Assembly: GCA_029204225.1 (NCBI GenBank)
Contig: CM055101.1
Location: 58,205,579-58,269,578, forward strand
Length of the DNA stretch: 64,000 nt
Source of the DNA: Diphasiastrum complanatum
Taxonomy: Eukaryota > Streptophyta > Lycopodiopsida > Lycopodiales > Lycopodiaceae
Direction of reading: 5' to 3'
Shown: piece by piece, positions 55,501 to 64,000 of the stretch
Layout: every line of letters begins with the position of its first letter
Position numbering within the stretch: the first letter of the stretch is position 1
Notes under the pieces: model-generated
The model's database searches: none
Told to the model about the DNA's origin: nothing
The model's input: the letters and a program-made list of their open reading frames with translations, nothing else
Position numbers and translations under genes: made by a program

Positions 55501-58500
55501 AATGAGAAAAGCTAAGAGCCTAAAGCAAATAGCAAAAGAGCAAAAGCTAATTGCTATAATTACTACCTATATTGGATAAAGTCCCAAGATGAATTTCTAA
55601 GTACTAAATAGATCCTAATTTAGTTGTAGTGCGCCCACCTACATGCATAAGCCTTAAAAATGTATTTACTATAAATAGAATGGCCCCTATAATAGCACGC
55701 AGGCATGGCCAAACTATCATTAAGGGGTATCAAATAAACATTAATTCCTAACAGTTAGCACTGGTAAACAACAAAGCATTGCTATTTAACAAGGGTTCTC
55801 TCTGTCATCAATGTCAACAACCATAGCTGGATAACAGATCAGTTTCCTGATGTTGTCAAGGTTCACTAGAAAGCATCAATTATTGTTCAAAAGCAAATAC
55901 ATCCTGTGTGACCAGTTGTTTGATTGTTTAAATTCATGTGCCCCTTAAAAACCCGTTCCGACCCTTTTGGGTCGGAACGTACTTTACGTTCCGGAACGTA
56001 CTGGGTCGGAATGTTTTTTTTTTTAAACATGAAAAAAATAGGTCCTGGAATGCTCCAACAATTTCAGTTAATGAGAACATCTGACTGCAGTGGCCACATT
56101 GATTCCAAGCGCATCTGTATCCTGACATTGAGTATTCATAGCTTGTGAATCATAAACGATTGACCACATTGCATGAGAGCTGAGCGAGGGAGAGAAATTA
56201 TCCAGCGTAGATGACTTCAGCGATCTCCAGCACCAAATCATCCTTCGGGCTAGCTAGCTTTTTGCCCCATCACTCTGCTTTGCATGAGAGCCGAGTGACG
56301 TAGAGAAACTATCCAGCGTAGATGACTCCAGCAATCTCCAGCGCCAAATCATCCTTCAGGCTAGCTGGCTTTTTGCCCCATCACTCTGCTTTGCATGAGA
56401 GCTGATTGAAGTAGAGAAACAGCAGGAACACAGGAAAACAAGCGTGATAATACAGTATCGCGCTTGTTTTCCTTTGTAAAAAAGTATGTTTTTTTTAGAA
56501 ATTTTTTGGTCAAGTTCCGGAATGAAACACGTTCTGGAACATGTTCTGTTCCGGAACGGGCAACTACGCCTGAGTGTGCCCCATAGTCTAGTAACAAAAT
56601 TCATGTGAGGGGCTTTAAGATGGGAAAATAACAAGAGATTTAATCAGATCATCCATCAAATTCCATGGTGACCACTCGTATTCAAGAGACTAGTTAAAAC
56701 CTTAGAAACCCATTCCGAACCAAACCAGTCGGAACGTACTGGATCGGAACGTAGTACTGAGTAAAAAAAAATTCCCTTTGTTAAAAAATTACAAAAAGAC
56801 AAATTGGGCCACATTCCGGAACGGAATGCGTTCCAGAACGGGCAACAAACATCACATCCAATAGCTTGACTAGTGCTGAATGCAGCACGGAGACATTCTG
56901 AAAGGTTAATGTAAGATCTGTACAGAGAACAAGAAGGAGATTAATGAGAACATCAACCAATACACCATTACCATCAAAAACACTGACAAACGCATATGTT
57001 TTTCAAATGATTGGAAACGTTTGTATCAATTTAACAATCCAAAAAACTGTCGCACCCAAAAAGCTTGGTAAAATTTCAGTAAATATGATGATTAAAAATT
57101 CATAAAGCTTCCAAAAATTGAAATCCCATCAAGTTTAAATATGCTTGAAGCATTTGAAACATGAGTTTATGAGTGACTCAAGTCTCAATAAAAACATTCC
57201 AAGAAGATGAGAAGTTGATATTTGGAATAAGTCACAAATCACAAGGTAGGGGCCTTAGAAGCCTGTTCCGAGCAAAAAGGGTCGGAACGTTCCGGGACGT
57301 ACTGGGTCGGAACGAGTGACTGTTAATGTAAATATTTAAAAAAATGATATACGACGATGAGAAAATAGCGGTTGAAATCCTGGGGTGTCTACAGTTTGTG
57401 CGTTGGAGAAACCCCAAATTAGGAGTCTTGATACGAAACTTAACTGAACAATGAACATTGCGCATCCTGGATGGCTCATAACATAAAAATTTATGGTGCG
57501 AATCAGAAGAGTGGAAGTTTTTTCATCTTACCCACGGACAAAAGATGAGCATGAGATCCTAACTCAACTGAAAATTTATTGCTTTGTTACCTAAAGTATG
57601 CTGCTGAGGATATAACTTTCAAATAGTGCATATCAGTCGCTGAGTACTGGGAACTATCATCTTTGAGAAATTTCAAGTGCCCTTGATCTTGATTGACTTA
57701 GAGCGGAGCCCCCCTTGCTCTTAGTGCTGTTACCTTTGGATTTTTCAACCCTGGGGCGTCTACAGTTTGTGTTGGAGAATGAGAAAGGAAAAATGATATA
57801 CGACGATGAGAAAATAGCGTGCCTCTGTATTAATGGGAATGAGGAAGAAAACTTTCCTTGGCAGTCGTAACAAATTTTTTTTATCAAACTATTAGGGAGA
57901 ATACCTTTTGAAAACAAAACAACATTTTCTTTGTAGTGCAGTTGCAAAGAAATAATCGTGTTGTGGAACTGAGCACTGCGTAGCAGTTCCTCTATTTTAC
58001 GGAAGTGATAATTAACCCTTTGTAAAAAAATACGTATTTTTTTTTTCAAGGGCCCGTTCCGGAACGGAACACGTTCTGGAACGCGTTCCGTTCCAGAACG
58101 GGCAACTAAGGTAGGGGCTGATACTGAAAAAAACATGATCCAGATTTCATAATACATATGTAGATTGTAATAAAGGCTACTTGAAGATTGAACTCGGGAC
58201 CCAAAAAATATAACAAGAACAATAAGAGACAATGGAACAAAATCTTTTGAAAACAGAAATTTTCACACGCGTTTTTTAAAAACGTTTCAAACCTTTTTCT
58301 GAGCAGCATACAAATCGGACAACAATTCTGTTTTCAAATAACTTCAAGATTCCAATCTGCACGAAGACAAAAAATGGAGCTTTTCCAGAGTGATTTTAAG
58401 CAATTAAATCTGAAAAGGCACGTAAGTAAACCAGTAAAAACAATCTCTTGGCTAGCCAGAAAAATATAGAGAAAATTGGGAGGCTACCTCATAGATGATG

Positions 58501-61500
58501 TCTTTTCCAAAAGGAGATCTTAACAGCTCCCCTGCGTACTTCACGCACACTTCTGTCAAATTCTGGATCATCATCAACAGTGTCAAAGACTGGTTAGTCA
58601 AAAAATATTCGTCAATGGAGAAGGTGAAACTCACATCTGTGGAAAAAAAGGTCCAAATGTTAAAACCATGTGACATGCATGTTATACTCAAGCATCCAAC
58701 ACCCAAAGTTCGCTACTTTATTGTACTTGACTCCTATTGCTATGTTACCTCAAGCAACTGCAATCTTGAAAAGAACTTCCAATCTTTGAAGACTATCTGT
58801 TACCCAAAGTTTGCTATGTGACCTGTCTTATGTTATCTCGAAATCCATGGTGTTTTCTGTGATGGCTTTTGAGTGCCATGTTTGAAGGGCATAGTTTTGT
58901 GAAATGCTTCCTGCCCCGGGACCCTCGGGGAAAACAGGGAAACGCCAAATCACAAAAGCAAACTAGTCCAAGAGTGGATGAACACGTGTTGAATACGTTC
59001 ATACAGTAAGAAATGAGATGGGTATAATAACTTAACCATTGAACTAAACTGAGACACTTTGATTAAATGGCAAACTAACAGTCTTTGGATTCTGGACCTA
59101 AGTCAACTTTCTTGGAACGAGTCACTCACCTAGGTCAAGCTTCAATCTTGTCATGTCAAGTCACTAACTCAAGTCAGAAAGTACTTGATATATTAAAAGT
59201 CATATGCCATACAGCAATAATTGGGTACATTTTATGTTTTTTTAATAACAACCATCTAAGTGCCAAAAAGACTCGTGCAACTTAAGAATTGCATTAAGGG
59301 CATGCAAATACATATGCACAAAAACAGAATTACGGAGTGATCGAATATACTTACTCGAATGTAACTGGAGGCATGTTATCTGAGGAAACACACAAGGTAC
59401 TATGACTGTGAGGTTAAGTGATTGAAACCTAGAGATAACACCTTTCTCAAAAAAATACTTCTGAGTCCTACATGCACATCGCTAATGATCTGCCCAAGGT
59501 GACTTCCTCCAATGATGGTCCATCTTTCATTTTTCTTTCCCATATATATCATAGGTACAAGCGTCCACATATTCCATGAGACAATAATTTCTTTGAAATA
59601 TTTCACATTGTATTCTACAACCCCTTCGACATTGATATACATGGCTACTTAGCATTTGCATTTTTGTGACCTTTTGTCAACATTGAAATTGTGTCATCGT
59701 CTTCAAAGTATGTCTATTATTCAAAGCTTTACTTTGCGGAGTCTACCTTACAGCAACGATTGAGGAAAACGTTTCCATCTAAAGGAAAAAGGTAAAGTCA
59801 CACATTTACGACCCTTATATAAACTTCCTAATAGGGAATCTTAATCATTCGATCCTCATACATGACTATTCACATGGTCATTTTTTCATTGGAACCCAAC
59901 ATCCTTATTTTTATGGTTCTTAAGGTATAAGCTTAGATGACTGAATAGGGCACGGACCCTCTTGGGACTAATGCCAAGCTTTATGTATGAATGTTGCTAG
60001 CCTTTCAAAAGCGACCTTTTCAGAACTGGGAGAATCAACTTTTCAGAATCGACTTCTATCATAACAGGATTTAGGGTGCTTGAAAAAACTAATTTTTTAT
60101 TAGTTATGAAAAATTTGATGATAGATACTATTAGGCACTCTCTAATTTATCGTCAAGTCAATTTTGGAGTGAGAAAGAAGGGATTCAAGATATATGTTTA
60201 CTGTTTTTTATAAATCAGCCAAAACCCTAAATTTTATTCGAATGAGATGAAGCGGTTTGAATCTCAATAAAGGGTGGAATCGGGAGACATTGTTATGTAT
60301 GCTCTAACTCTATCCAATAGCTACCTAGAAGGCTCTTTTAAGGACCTCCAAAGCACTTTAAAAGTAGTTTAACTTCTTTTCATTCTACTGTAGATTTATT
60401 TGGTGCCTTGAGTTCTTTGTACAAGACTTATCAGCAATTTTTTTGGTGGAGGGCATGTAAGCTGTTCTTGTGCAGCTTATTGAGGTTCATATAGTGACCA
60501 TAGTTGGAGATCCTTATATGATTCTTCAGTTACCATATGATGATACCAAATCATTACTGTTCAGCACACATGGCACATAATAAAGTATATGCATGAAATG
60601 GGCCTTGTATGGCAACAACAGCACTATGAAATCATATATGTGGTTGATCTTATGAAATTGCATATCTTTTGTACAGTGAATCTTTAAACTCGAGCAAGTA
60701 GCAATACTAGGATACACTTTCAAAAAACAACTCTAAACTGGAAATAAACACAAAAGGCTGCAATTCACAACAATGATGTCAGATGCACCTTTGCCAATCC
60801 ACTATCCACAAGTAACTGAGTTCTACGGATCAATGGGTCCTTTTTACTAAATCCACCTAATGGTTTTTTATCATCCTTTGTAACTCCCTCTTGCTCCCTT
60901 CTTTCATCATATTCAGTCACTTTGTGATGGTCATCTGCCACGTCCTCATCTATTGCTGAGCCATTTTGATTTTTCATCGAATCAGTTTGTGATCCTGCAT
61001 TCTCCACTACATTCATCAAAAATCGAACTACCATGTTAGTCTTTAATACAATAACATGAAGGTTCATATGTACCAGGATAGAGGCTAAGTTTTAAACTCA
61101 AAATAGGCTTCTAAAACTATGTAATTTTTGATAAAGTCATTGCTATAAGAAGCTCGGACTTTCAGGAAACCCAAAAAGTAGTCAAGCATTTGTAATCTCA
61201 ATACTTACAGCAATCCTGTGGTAAATCTACCGGTGATGACAAGAGTTTCAGTGTATCTCCAGGAAAGTAACGACCGACACCAGGAGCAAGCAAGTGCAGC
61301 AGCAATCTATGACCGTACTGCAAAATCATTCACATCAAACCGATAATTGAAAAGGACACAAAATTTGAGGGATTTGATAGCCTCATTGCTGACTGAGTAA
61401 TATCTGCATCAATCATGGCTCCCTACATCACCACCATAAACTTTTGCAGAAAATAATATGTGGGCTGACCTTTATACTGCAGAAGGAGACTAGCGTCTCC

Positions 61501-61884
61501 AGAACAAAAGAGATTATACCTTGTGCAAAGCTAAATCTTTTAGTCCCTTCGATATTTCAGAAATGATAACCTGTTAGTTAGAAGCCAAAATGTGTGCTCT
61601 CAGTAGCCTTAACAGTCGCGATTTTTATGCCCAAGACAAATATAAAGTCCACCAAGACTGTACCTCATTGACAAGCTTGGTGTCATCAACATTTTCAAGG
61701 ATGGACAAGAGAACCTGATAGACAGCAAAAGATGAACAAAGCTTAATCCACGTAGAATAAAAATTTATCAAGAAAGTGAAGCAAATGAAAAGGCCTCATA
61801 AAATCCACTCACCAAATGTCCGTTGTCATCGTAAGCAATCTTCATCACTTGACCTTTCATTCCTTTGATAATCTTTTTCCTTTC
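52408..61884 (-). CDS. APUM24: APUM24/PUF6-like Pumilio-repeat protein with CPL domain (C-terminal 8 exons)
   Basis: Exons at 61884-61813, 61714-61664, 61570-61520, 61317-61209, 61006-60789, 58562-58488, 52882-52611 and 52507-52408 join in one frame of ~315 codons to a TAA stop, all with GT..AG. The first four encode the last PUF repeats ([50 protein letters not shown]). The rest encode the CPL domain of PUF6/APUM24 ([71 protein letters not shown]). Proteins of this class bind RNA in the nucleolus and act in pre-rRNA processing. N-terminal exons lie outside the window. The 5.6-kb intron 58487-52883 holds CopC and hAT-like elements. Confidence 0.93.
52611..52882 (-). CDS. APUM24: PUF gene CPL exon
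   Basis: Acceptor TTTTCCCCAG, donor GTGATT. 272 nt encoding [40 protein letters not shown] and the [19 protein letters not shown] blocks. CopC lies only 36 bp upstream of its acceptor. Confidence 0.93.
52919..53333 (-). repeat. CopC 3' LTR
   Basis: 415 bp, TG/CA ends. PPT TAAGGGGGAG (53343-53334) precedes its minus-strand start TGTTAGGAAT. Confidence 0.92.
53334..53821 (-). pseudogene. CopC RNase H
   Basis: [60 protein letters not shown] and [20 protein letters not shown]. Close to the complete copia RNase H, with AEH for the usual AEY and VDIFTEGL for the ADIxTK box. Confidence 0.9.
53818..54600 (-). pseudogene. CopC reverse transcriptase, internally deleted
   Basis: RT N-terminal [20 protein letters not shown] then HKARLVAK at 54450-54550. 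About 100 residues are missing before [20 protein letters not shown]. The YVDD box reads [11 protein letters not shown], so one catalytic Asp is lost. Ends with [19 protein letters not shown]. No active enzyme. Confidence 0.88.
54601..54898 (-). pseudogene. CopC gag start fused to integrase-RT linker
   Basis: From ATG 54898: [17 protein letters not shown] is a copia gag opening (KLDGxNYxxW normally follows), then [20 protein letters not shown] and [16 protein letters not shown], which resembles the basic/acidic linker before RT. A deletion of several kilobases therefore joined gag codon ~17 to the linker in frame. Confidence 0.65.
54983..55130 (+). repeat. 24-bp minisatellite in CopC leader
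   Basis: Five 24-bp units from 54983 (CCAACGAACAGATCTGTCAA-ACAA type), then a 20-bp and a partial unit. Confidence 0.9.
55320..55331 (-). other. CopC primer binding site
   Basis: Minus TGGTATCAGAGC directly after the 5' LTR. Confidence 0.92.
55332..55753 (-). repeat. CopC 5' LTR
   Basis: 422 bp, TG/CA ends. Carries a 9-bp insertion (ATTTCTAAG) relative to the 3' LTR. Confidence 0.92.
55945..56574. mobile_element. hAT-like non-autonomous element A
   Basis: 630 bp between an 8-bp direct repeat TGTGCCCC (55937-55944, 56575-56582). The left end has ACCCGTTCCG and several GTCGGAACGTACT motifs. The right end has GTTCCGGAACGGGCAACTA, the inverse of the left terminal GCCCGTTCC. No coding region. 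8-bp duplications are typical of hAT elements. Confidence 0.72.
56171..56400 (+). repeat. 111-bp tandem repeat inside element A
   Basis: Units start at 56171, 56282 and 56393 (partial) with GCATGAGAGC; about 90% identical, including a CTAGCTAGC/CTAGCTGGC variant. Confidence 0.88.
56701..56847. mobile_element. hAT-like non-autonomous element B
   Basis: ~147 bp with left end CTTAGAAACCCATTCCGAA and right end GTTCCAGAACGGGCAAC, the same termini as A and C. No clear 8-bp duplication. Confidence 0.6.
57254..58110. mobile_element. hAT-like non-autonomous element C
   Basis: 857 bp flanked by the 8-bp repeat GTAGGGGC (57246-57253, 58111-58118). Terminal inverted repeats CTTAGAAGCCTGTTCC and CTTAGTTGCCCGTTCC (right end, reversed). 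Subterminal GGAACG/CGTTCC motifs are repeated on both sides. An internal direct duplication repeats TGATATACGACGATGAG at ~57341 and ~57795. Confidence 0.75.
58119..58487. other. intron sequence next to PUF exon
   Basis: No feature recognised between element C and the exon. Confidence 0.5.
58488..58562 (-). CDS. APUM24: PUF gene exon (CPL start)
   Basis: Acceptor GATGATCCAG, donor GTAGCC. 75 nt encoding [20 protein letters not shown] then DIIYE. The longer of two possible acceptors was chosen because it keeps frame and adds the conserved LTEV. Confidence 0.88.
58563..60788. other. 2.2-kb intron, no element recognised
   Basis: A+T-rich intron without recognisable transposon or coding sequence. 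Confidence 0.5.
60789..61006 (-). CDS. APUM24: PUF gene exon (acidic linker and CPL)
   Basis: Acceptor GAATGTAG, donor GTGCAT. 218 nt: a polar low-complexity linker ([20 protein letters not shown]) then [20 protein letters not shown]. Confidence 0.88.
61209..61317 (-). CDS. APUM24: PUF gene exon (PUF repeat)
   Basis: Acceptor GATTTTGCAG, donor GTAAGT. Encodes [20 protein letters not shown] then [16 protein letters not shown]. Confidence 0.92.
61520..61570 (-). CDS. APUM24: PUF gene exon
   Basis: 51 nt, acceptor CTAACAG, donor [23 protein letters not shown]. Confidence 0.92.
61664..61714 (-). CDS. APUM24: PUF gene exon
   Basis: 51 nt, acceptor CTATCAG, donor [23 protein letters not shown]. 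Confidence 0.92.
61813..61884 (-). CDS. APUM24: PUF gene exon (PUF repeat)
   Basis: 72 nt, acceptor TTTCCTGCAG-type, donor [26 protein letters not shown] then NGHL. First exon visible; upstream exons were not found to the right edge. Confidence 0.92.
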
Positions 61885-62160
61885 CTGCAGAGAAAGATGC
61901 AAGAAAGTTAATGATTGATAGTAGACGATTACACACAAAACCCAGACCAACTAGCAGCAAAAGCTTTCATTTGATTCTGACAAACTGTGCAGTGTCTTGT
62001 TGTGTGAATTGAACAAGACCCACAGCATGGTAGCATGATCCATAGATAAAAGACACAACAAAAAATACAACAACAACTGCATCAAAAAGAAACATAATCC
62101 AAAATATACACTTTTCATAGAAGAAAAAGTACCATTAAGGCCAAATTAGTTCCAACCAGA
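61885..62160. other. intron of the PUF gene
   Basis: No feature recognised; the intron continues through the hAT remnant to beyond the right edge or to an unseen exon. Confidence 0.4.
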
Positions 62161-62165
62161 CATGA

Positions 62166-62345
62166 GGGTCCGGGCTGGACGCAGGCATTCTGCATCTGTG
62201 TCCGCGTCCAGCGTCCGGACCCGGACGCGAGGTCGGACGGGTCCTTTTTTTTTTTTTTTTTTGAACTGGACGCGTCTGGGCCCCGGACGCGTTTTTAAAA
62301 TTTCTTTAAAAAAAAAAAAACAGAAGGCCCGCGCGTGGGCAGCAG
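62166..62345 (+). mobile_element. GC-rich block, possible hAT terminal region
   Basis: Repeated GGACGCG/CGCGTCC motifs around two homopolymer runs (T17 at ~62246, A12 at ~62310) and a 7-bp-stem hairpin GCGTCCGGACCCGGACGC (62210-62227 region). This resembles the subterminal motif clusters of elements A-C in style, not in sequence. No terminal repeat partner was found. Confidence 0.35.
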
Positions 62346-62358
62346 AACACAGAACGCA

Positions 62359-62363
62359 GAGAG

Positions 62364-62434
<71 letters not shown>
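62359..62434 (+). repeat. (GA)n microsatellite
   Basis: About 38 GA units with one CGA interruption near the start. Confidence 0.93.
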
Positions 62435-62437
<3 letters not shown>

Positions 62438-62499
62438 ATGGTGAGTGAGGGTTTGAGAGAGAGAGAGAGTGTGCATGTGGGTGGGTGAGGGTGTTATGA

Positions 62500-62501
<2 letters not shown>

Positions 62502-62565
<64 letters not shown>
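62502..62565 (+). repeat. compound (TG)17-(AG)15 microsatellite
   Basis: Perfect TG tract running straight into a perfect AG tract. Confidence 0.93.
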
Positions 62566-62567
<2 letters not shown>

Positions 62568-62640
62568 AGAATTAGAATTATTATTATTATTATTAACGTC
62601 TTTTGGTACCCAAAGGTACATAAGACAAAAGAGAGTACAA
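62566..62640 (-). mobile_element. LINE-type 3' tail with (TAA)n end
   Basis: On the minus strand the sequence TTTTGTCTTATGTACC...AAAAGACGTTAATAATAATA ends in TAA repeats and then abuts the AG tract. LINE-3 ends the same way at 5967-6010 (CTTATATGCC...AAAAGACATTAATAAAG next to GA). Only the last ~60 bp match. Confidence 0.5.
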
Positions 62641-62799
62641 AAGGTGAGGAGCATTGTCCGCATACGGACTTATTTACTAGTAAAAAAGAGAAGAAGACAA
62701 GAAAGTAGCATGTCTATCTCACTATCTCTAAGAAGAAGTAAGTATCCAAGCTTGACCACCAGCTTGCGAGGGTACAATGCACGAGCTTAACCACCTGCT

Positions 62800-63248
62800 G
62801 CGGAGGCTTAGGCCTGTATCATGGTGGGATAGCTACGGCACTGGACAGACAAAGCTGAGGATGCTCGCATTCCGAGTCCTGTCACAAGTATGTTATCTAA
62901 TCTTATTCATCTAAACGGTTTCCACACTGTCTCTATAAGGCCGCAACTCACTCGAGTGGTTGCCAATTAATGCAGGATTGTTCTGCTTGCGTGTGTGAGC
63001 GGAACTGGTCAACGTTCAGCCTTGTTCACACGAACAGGCGGAACCGCCTCACAACTGAGCAATGCAATGACTTGGTGTACTGCAACACCAACACCAGGGT
63101 GGTTCGACGCATCGCGGATAGCATGAGGGCAGGAGGCGTACGCGTTGGCCCAGACTTGGACGAGTCCCAGATGACTCCAGACTCGGAGCCAGACATTGTA
63201 TTTGACACCCCTGCAGATGCATCTAGCACGCAGAGGGATGATTTTTTA

Positions 63249-63288
<40 letters not shown>

Positions 63289-63290
63289 GA
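62800..63290 (+). pseudogene. hAT transposase C-terminal dimerisation region with intron
   Basis: Plus strand. An upstream piece (WWDSYGTGQTKLRMLAFRVL then SQ, ending at 62887) is followed by GTATGT, 88 bp, and AATTAATGCAG at 62975. Reading then continues DCSACVCERNWSTFSLVHTN, RRNRLTTEQCNDLVY and NTNTRV. Spliced, this gives the hAT signature CxxxxCERNWSxFxxxHxxxRNRLTxxxxxDLV. A serine/acid-rich tail follows and runs into a GA repeat. The N-terminal transposase with catalytic residues is absent, so it is a remnant. Confidence 0.8.
63250..63286 (+). repeat. (GA)n microsatellite
   Basis: About 18 perfect units at the end of the hAT remnant. Confidence 0.93.
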
Positions 63291-63299
63291 CGTAGTATG

Positions 63300-64000
63300 G
63301 AGATTATACATGCTGCACCTATTGTTTTACACCAGCACATCTTCATGTCTCTCATATCATCTGCATCATGTCCAATCATTGAACATTATACGCTAAACCC
63401 AAAGCCCTAACAAATGGCATAAACCCTAACAAATCGCACGCTTAACATAACATCATAAACCCACAACCCCACAGCCATGACCATCAAAACAAGGCAAAGA
63501 AAGGCATCCTCATTGTGTGATAGGCATTGCACCATAGGTATGTGCAGATTCAATATCAAAGCAGCACTTGTGTAGCATACACTTAAACTTGTGTAGAATG
63601 CATTTGGAATTGACCAAAATGGTCCAAGAATACAGTCCACAGGTTCGTGATCCCGATACGAACCCAAGGAATCGAGCCTGGCTCGATTCGGGTATCATTT
63701 GGTCAAAATGGCCACTTCCGAGGTTCACTGCTGCCCTATTTTTCAGATTTGCTCCTTTGCAGGAGGACGCCCATCTACAAGCAATTTTTATCTTCTAATT
63801 TGGCTAAAAAATCAGCACCCTTGCTGATTTTAGAAAGTGGAGATCTGCTTCTTTTTGCTTGTTTCCAGGTGTGGAAGAAGGCGCTAATTTTTTGTGATGA
63901 TCCGATCACATTCCGAGGCTGAAAATTGGACAGCATATTACCATTTGTAGGGTGTTTGCAACAGCCCTATCCGTGTGTGTATTGTTCACACTTTTTGGCA
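63300..64000. other. unassigned right-edge sequence
   Basis: No gene recognised. Contains two AAACCCTAACAAA copies (63411-63437 region) and an 8-bp inverted repeat GAATCGAG/CTCGATTC at 63669-63689. Confidence 0.4.

Larger units (their letters stand above)
52919..55753 (-). mobile_element. CopC: deleted copia retrotransposon in PUF intron
   Basis: 2,835 bp on the minus strand: 5' LTR (55332-55753), PBS, leader with a 24-bp minisatellite, a gag start fused to the RT linker, partial RT, RNase H, PPT and 3' LTR. Gag body, protease and integrase are gone. LTRs differ at about 16 of ~410 positions by hand count (~96% identical). Confidence 0.92.
52914..55758. repeat. 5-bp target site duplication of CopC (GTTAG)
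   Basis: GTTAG at 52914-52918 and 55754-55758, directly outside the LTRs. On the sense strand of the host gene it reads CTAAC. Confidence 0.92.

Overview
This is a piece of a plant nuclear genome, most likely from a vascular plant with a large, transposon-rich genome. Two interrupted host genes, both on the minus strand, are embedded in layers of decayed retrotransposons. The protein families are plant-typical (plastid-type saccharopine-dehydrogenase-like oxidoreductase, APUM24/PUF6-type protein, Ty1/copia, Ty3/gypsy and L1-like LINEs), and introns reach 14.6 kb and 5.6 kb. I cannot name the species. There is no prokaryotic organisation, no rRNA and no clean functional tRNA gene.

Layout. 1-5100: a broken minus-strand gypsy element (gypsy-1) carrying a 407-bp TRIM-like element (426-832, 5-bp target duplication) whose two LTRs each hold a tRNA-like sequence, plus an 84-bp tRNA-related insertion at 3693-3776 between 17-bp direct repeats. 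5967-7330: 3' end of a minus-strand LINE. 7712-25263: eight in-frame exons of the saccharopine-dehydrogenase-like gene; the remaining C-terminal exons lie beyond the left edge. Its 14,634-bp first intron holds LINE-1, a structurally complete 7.3-kb gypsy-2 inserted into LINE-1 (12308-19595, TSD GTATC, both LTRs, PBS, PPT), and a second LINE copy split by a block containing a 75-bp tandem repeat rich in TTGAC and CACGTG palindromes.

25.4-52.4 kb is intergenic and almost wholly transposon debris: a chromodomain gypsy integrase, copia pieces, an Athila/Tat-like gag with PBS and LTR, a 25-bp minisatellite, a 60-bp degenerate repeat, a perfect (CT)82 tract, and a nest in which copia CopB (41200-44664, TSD ATACA) sits inside the integrase of copia CopA. 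Inverted LTRs at 46.3-47.8 kb and a LINE ORF1 fragment trapped in another copia LTR follow.

52408-61884: eight exons that encode, in one continuous frame, the C-terminal ~315 residues of an APUM24/PUF6-like protein. Its large intron holds a deleted copia (CopC, 52919-55753, TSD GTTAG) whose insertion point coincides with a likely branch point of the host intron, and three related hAT-like non-autonomous elements, two with 8-bp target duplications. 62160-63300 carries a hAT transposase C-terminus with a recognisable intron, beside several microsatellites and a LINE-type 3' tail.

The two host genes look functional where visible (frames and splice signals agree throughout). Every transposon coding region seen carries stops, frameshifts or deletions. 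The most unusual items are the tRNA-bearing TRIM, the 84-bp retroposon, the branch-point insertion of CopC and the subterminal-repeat hAT family.
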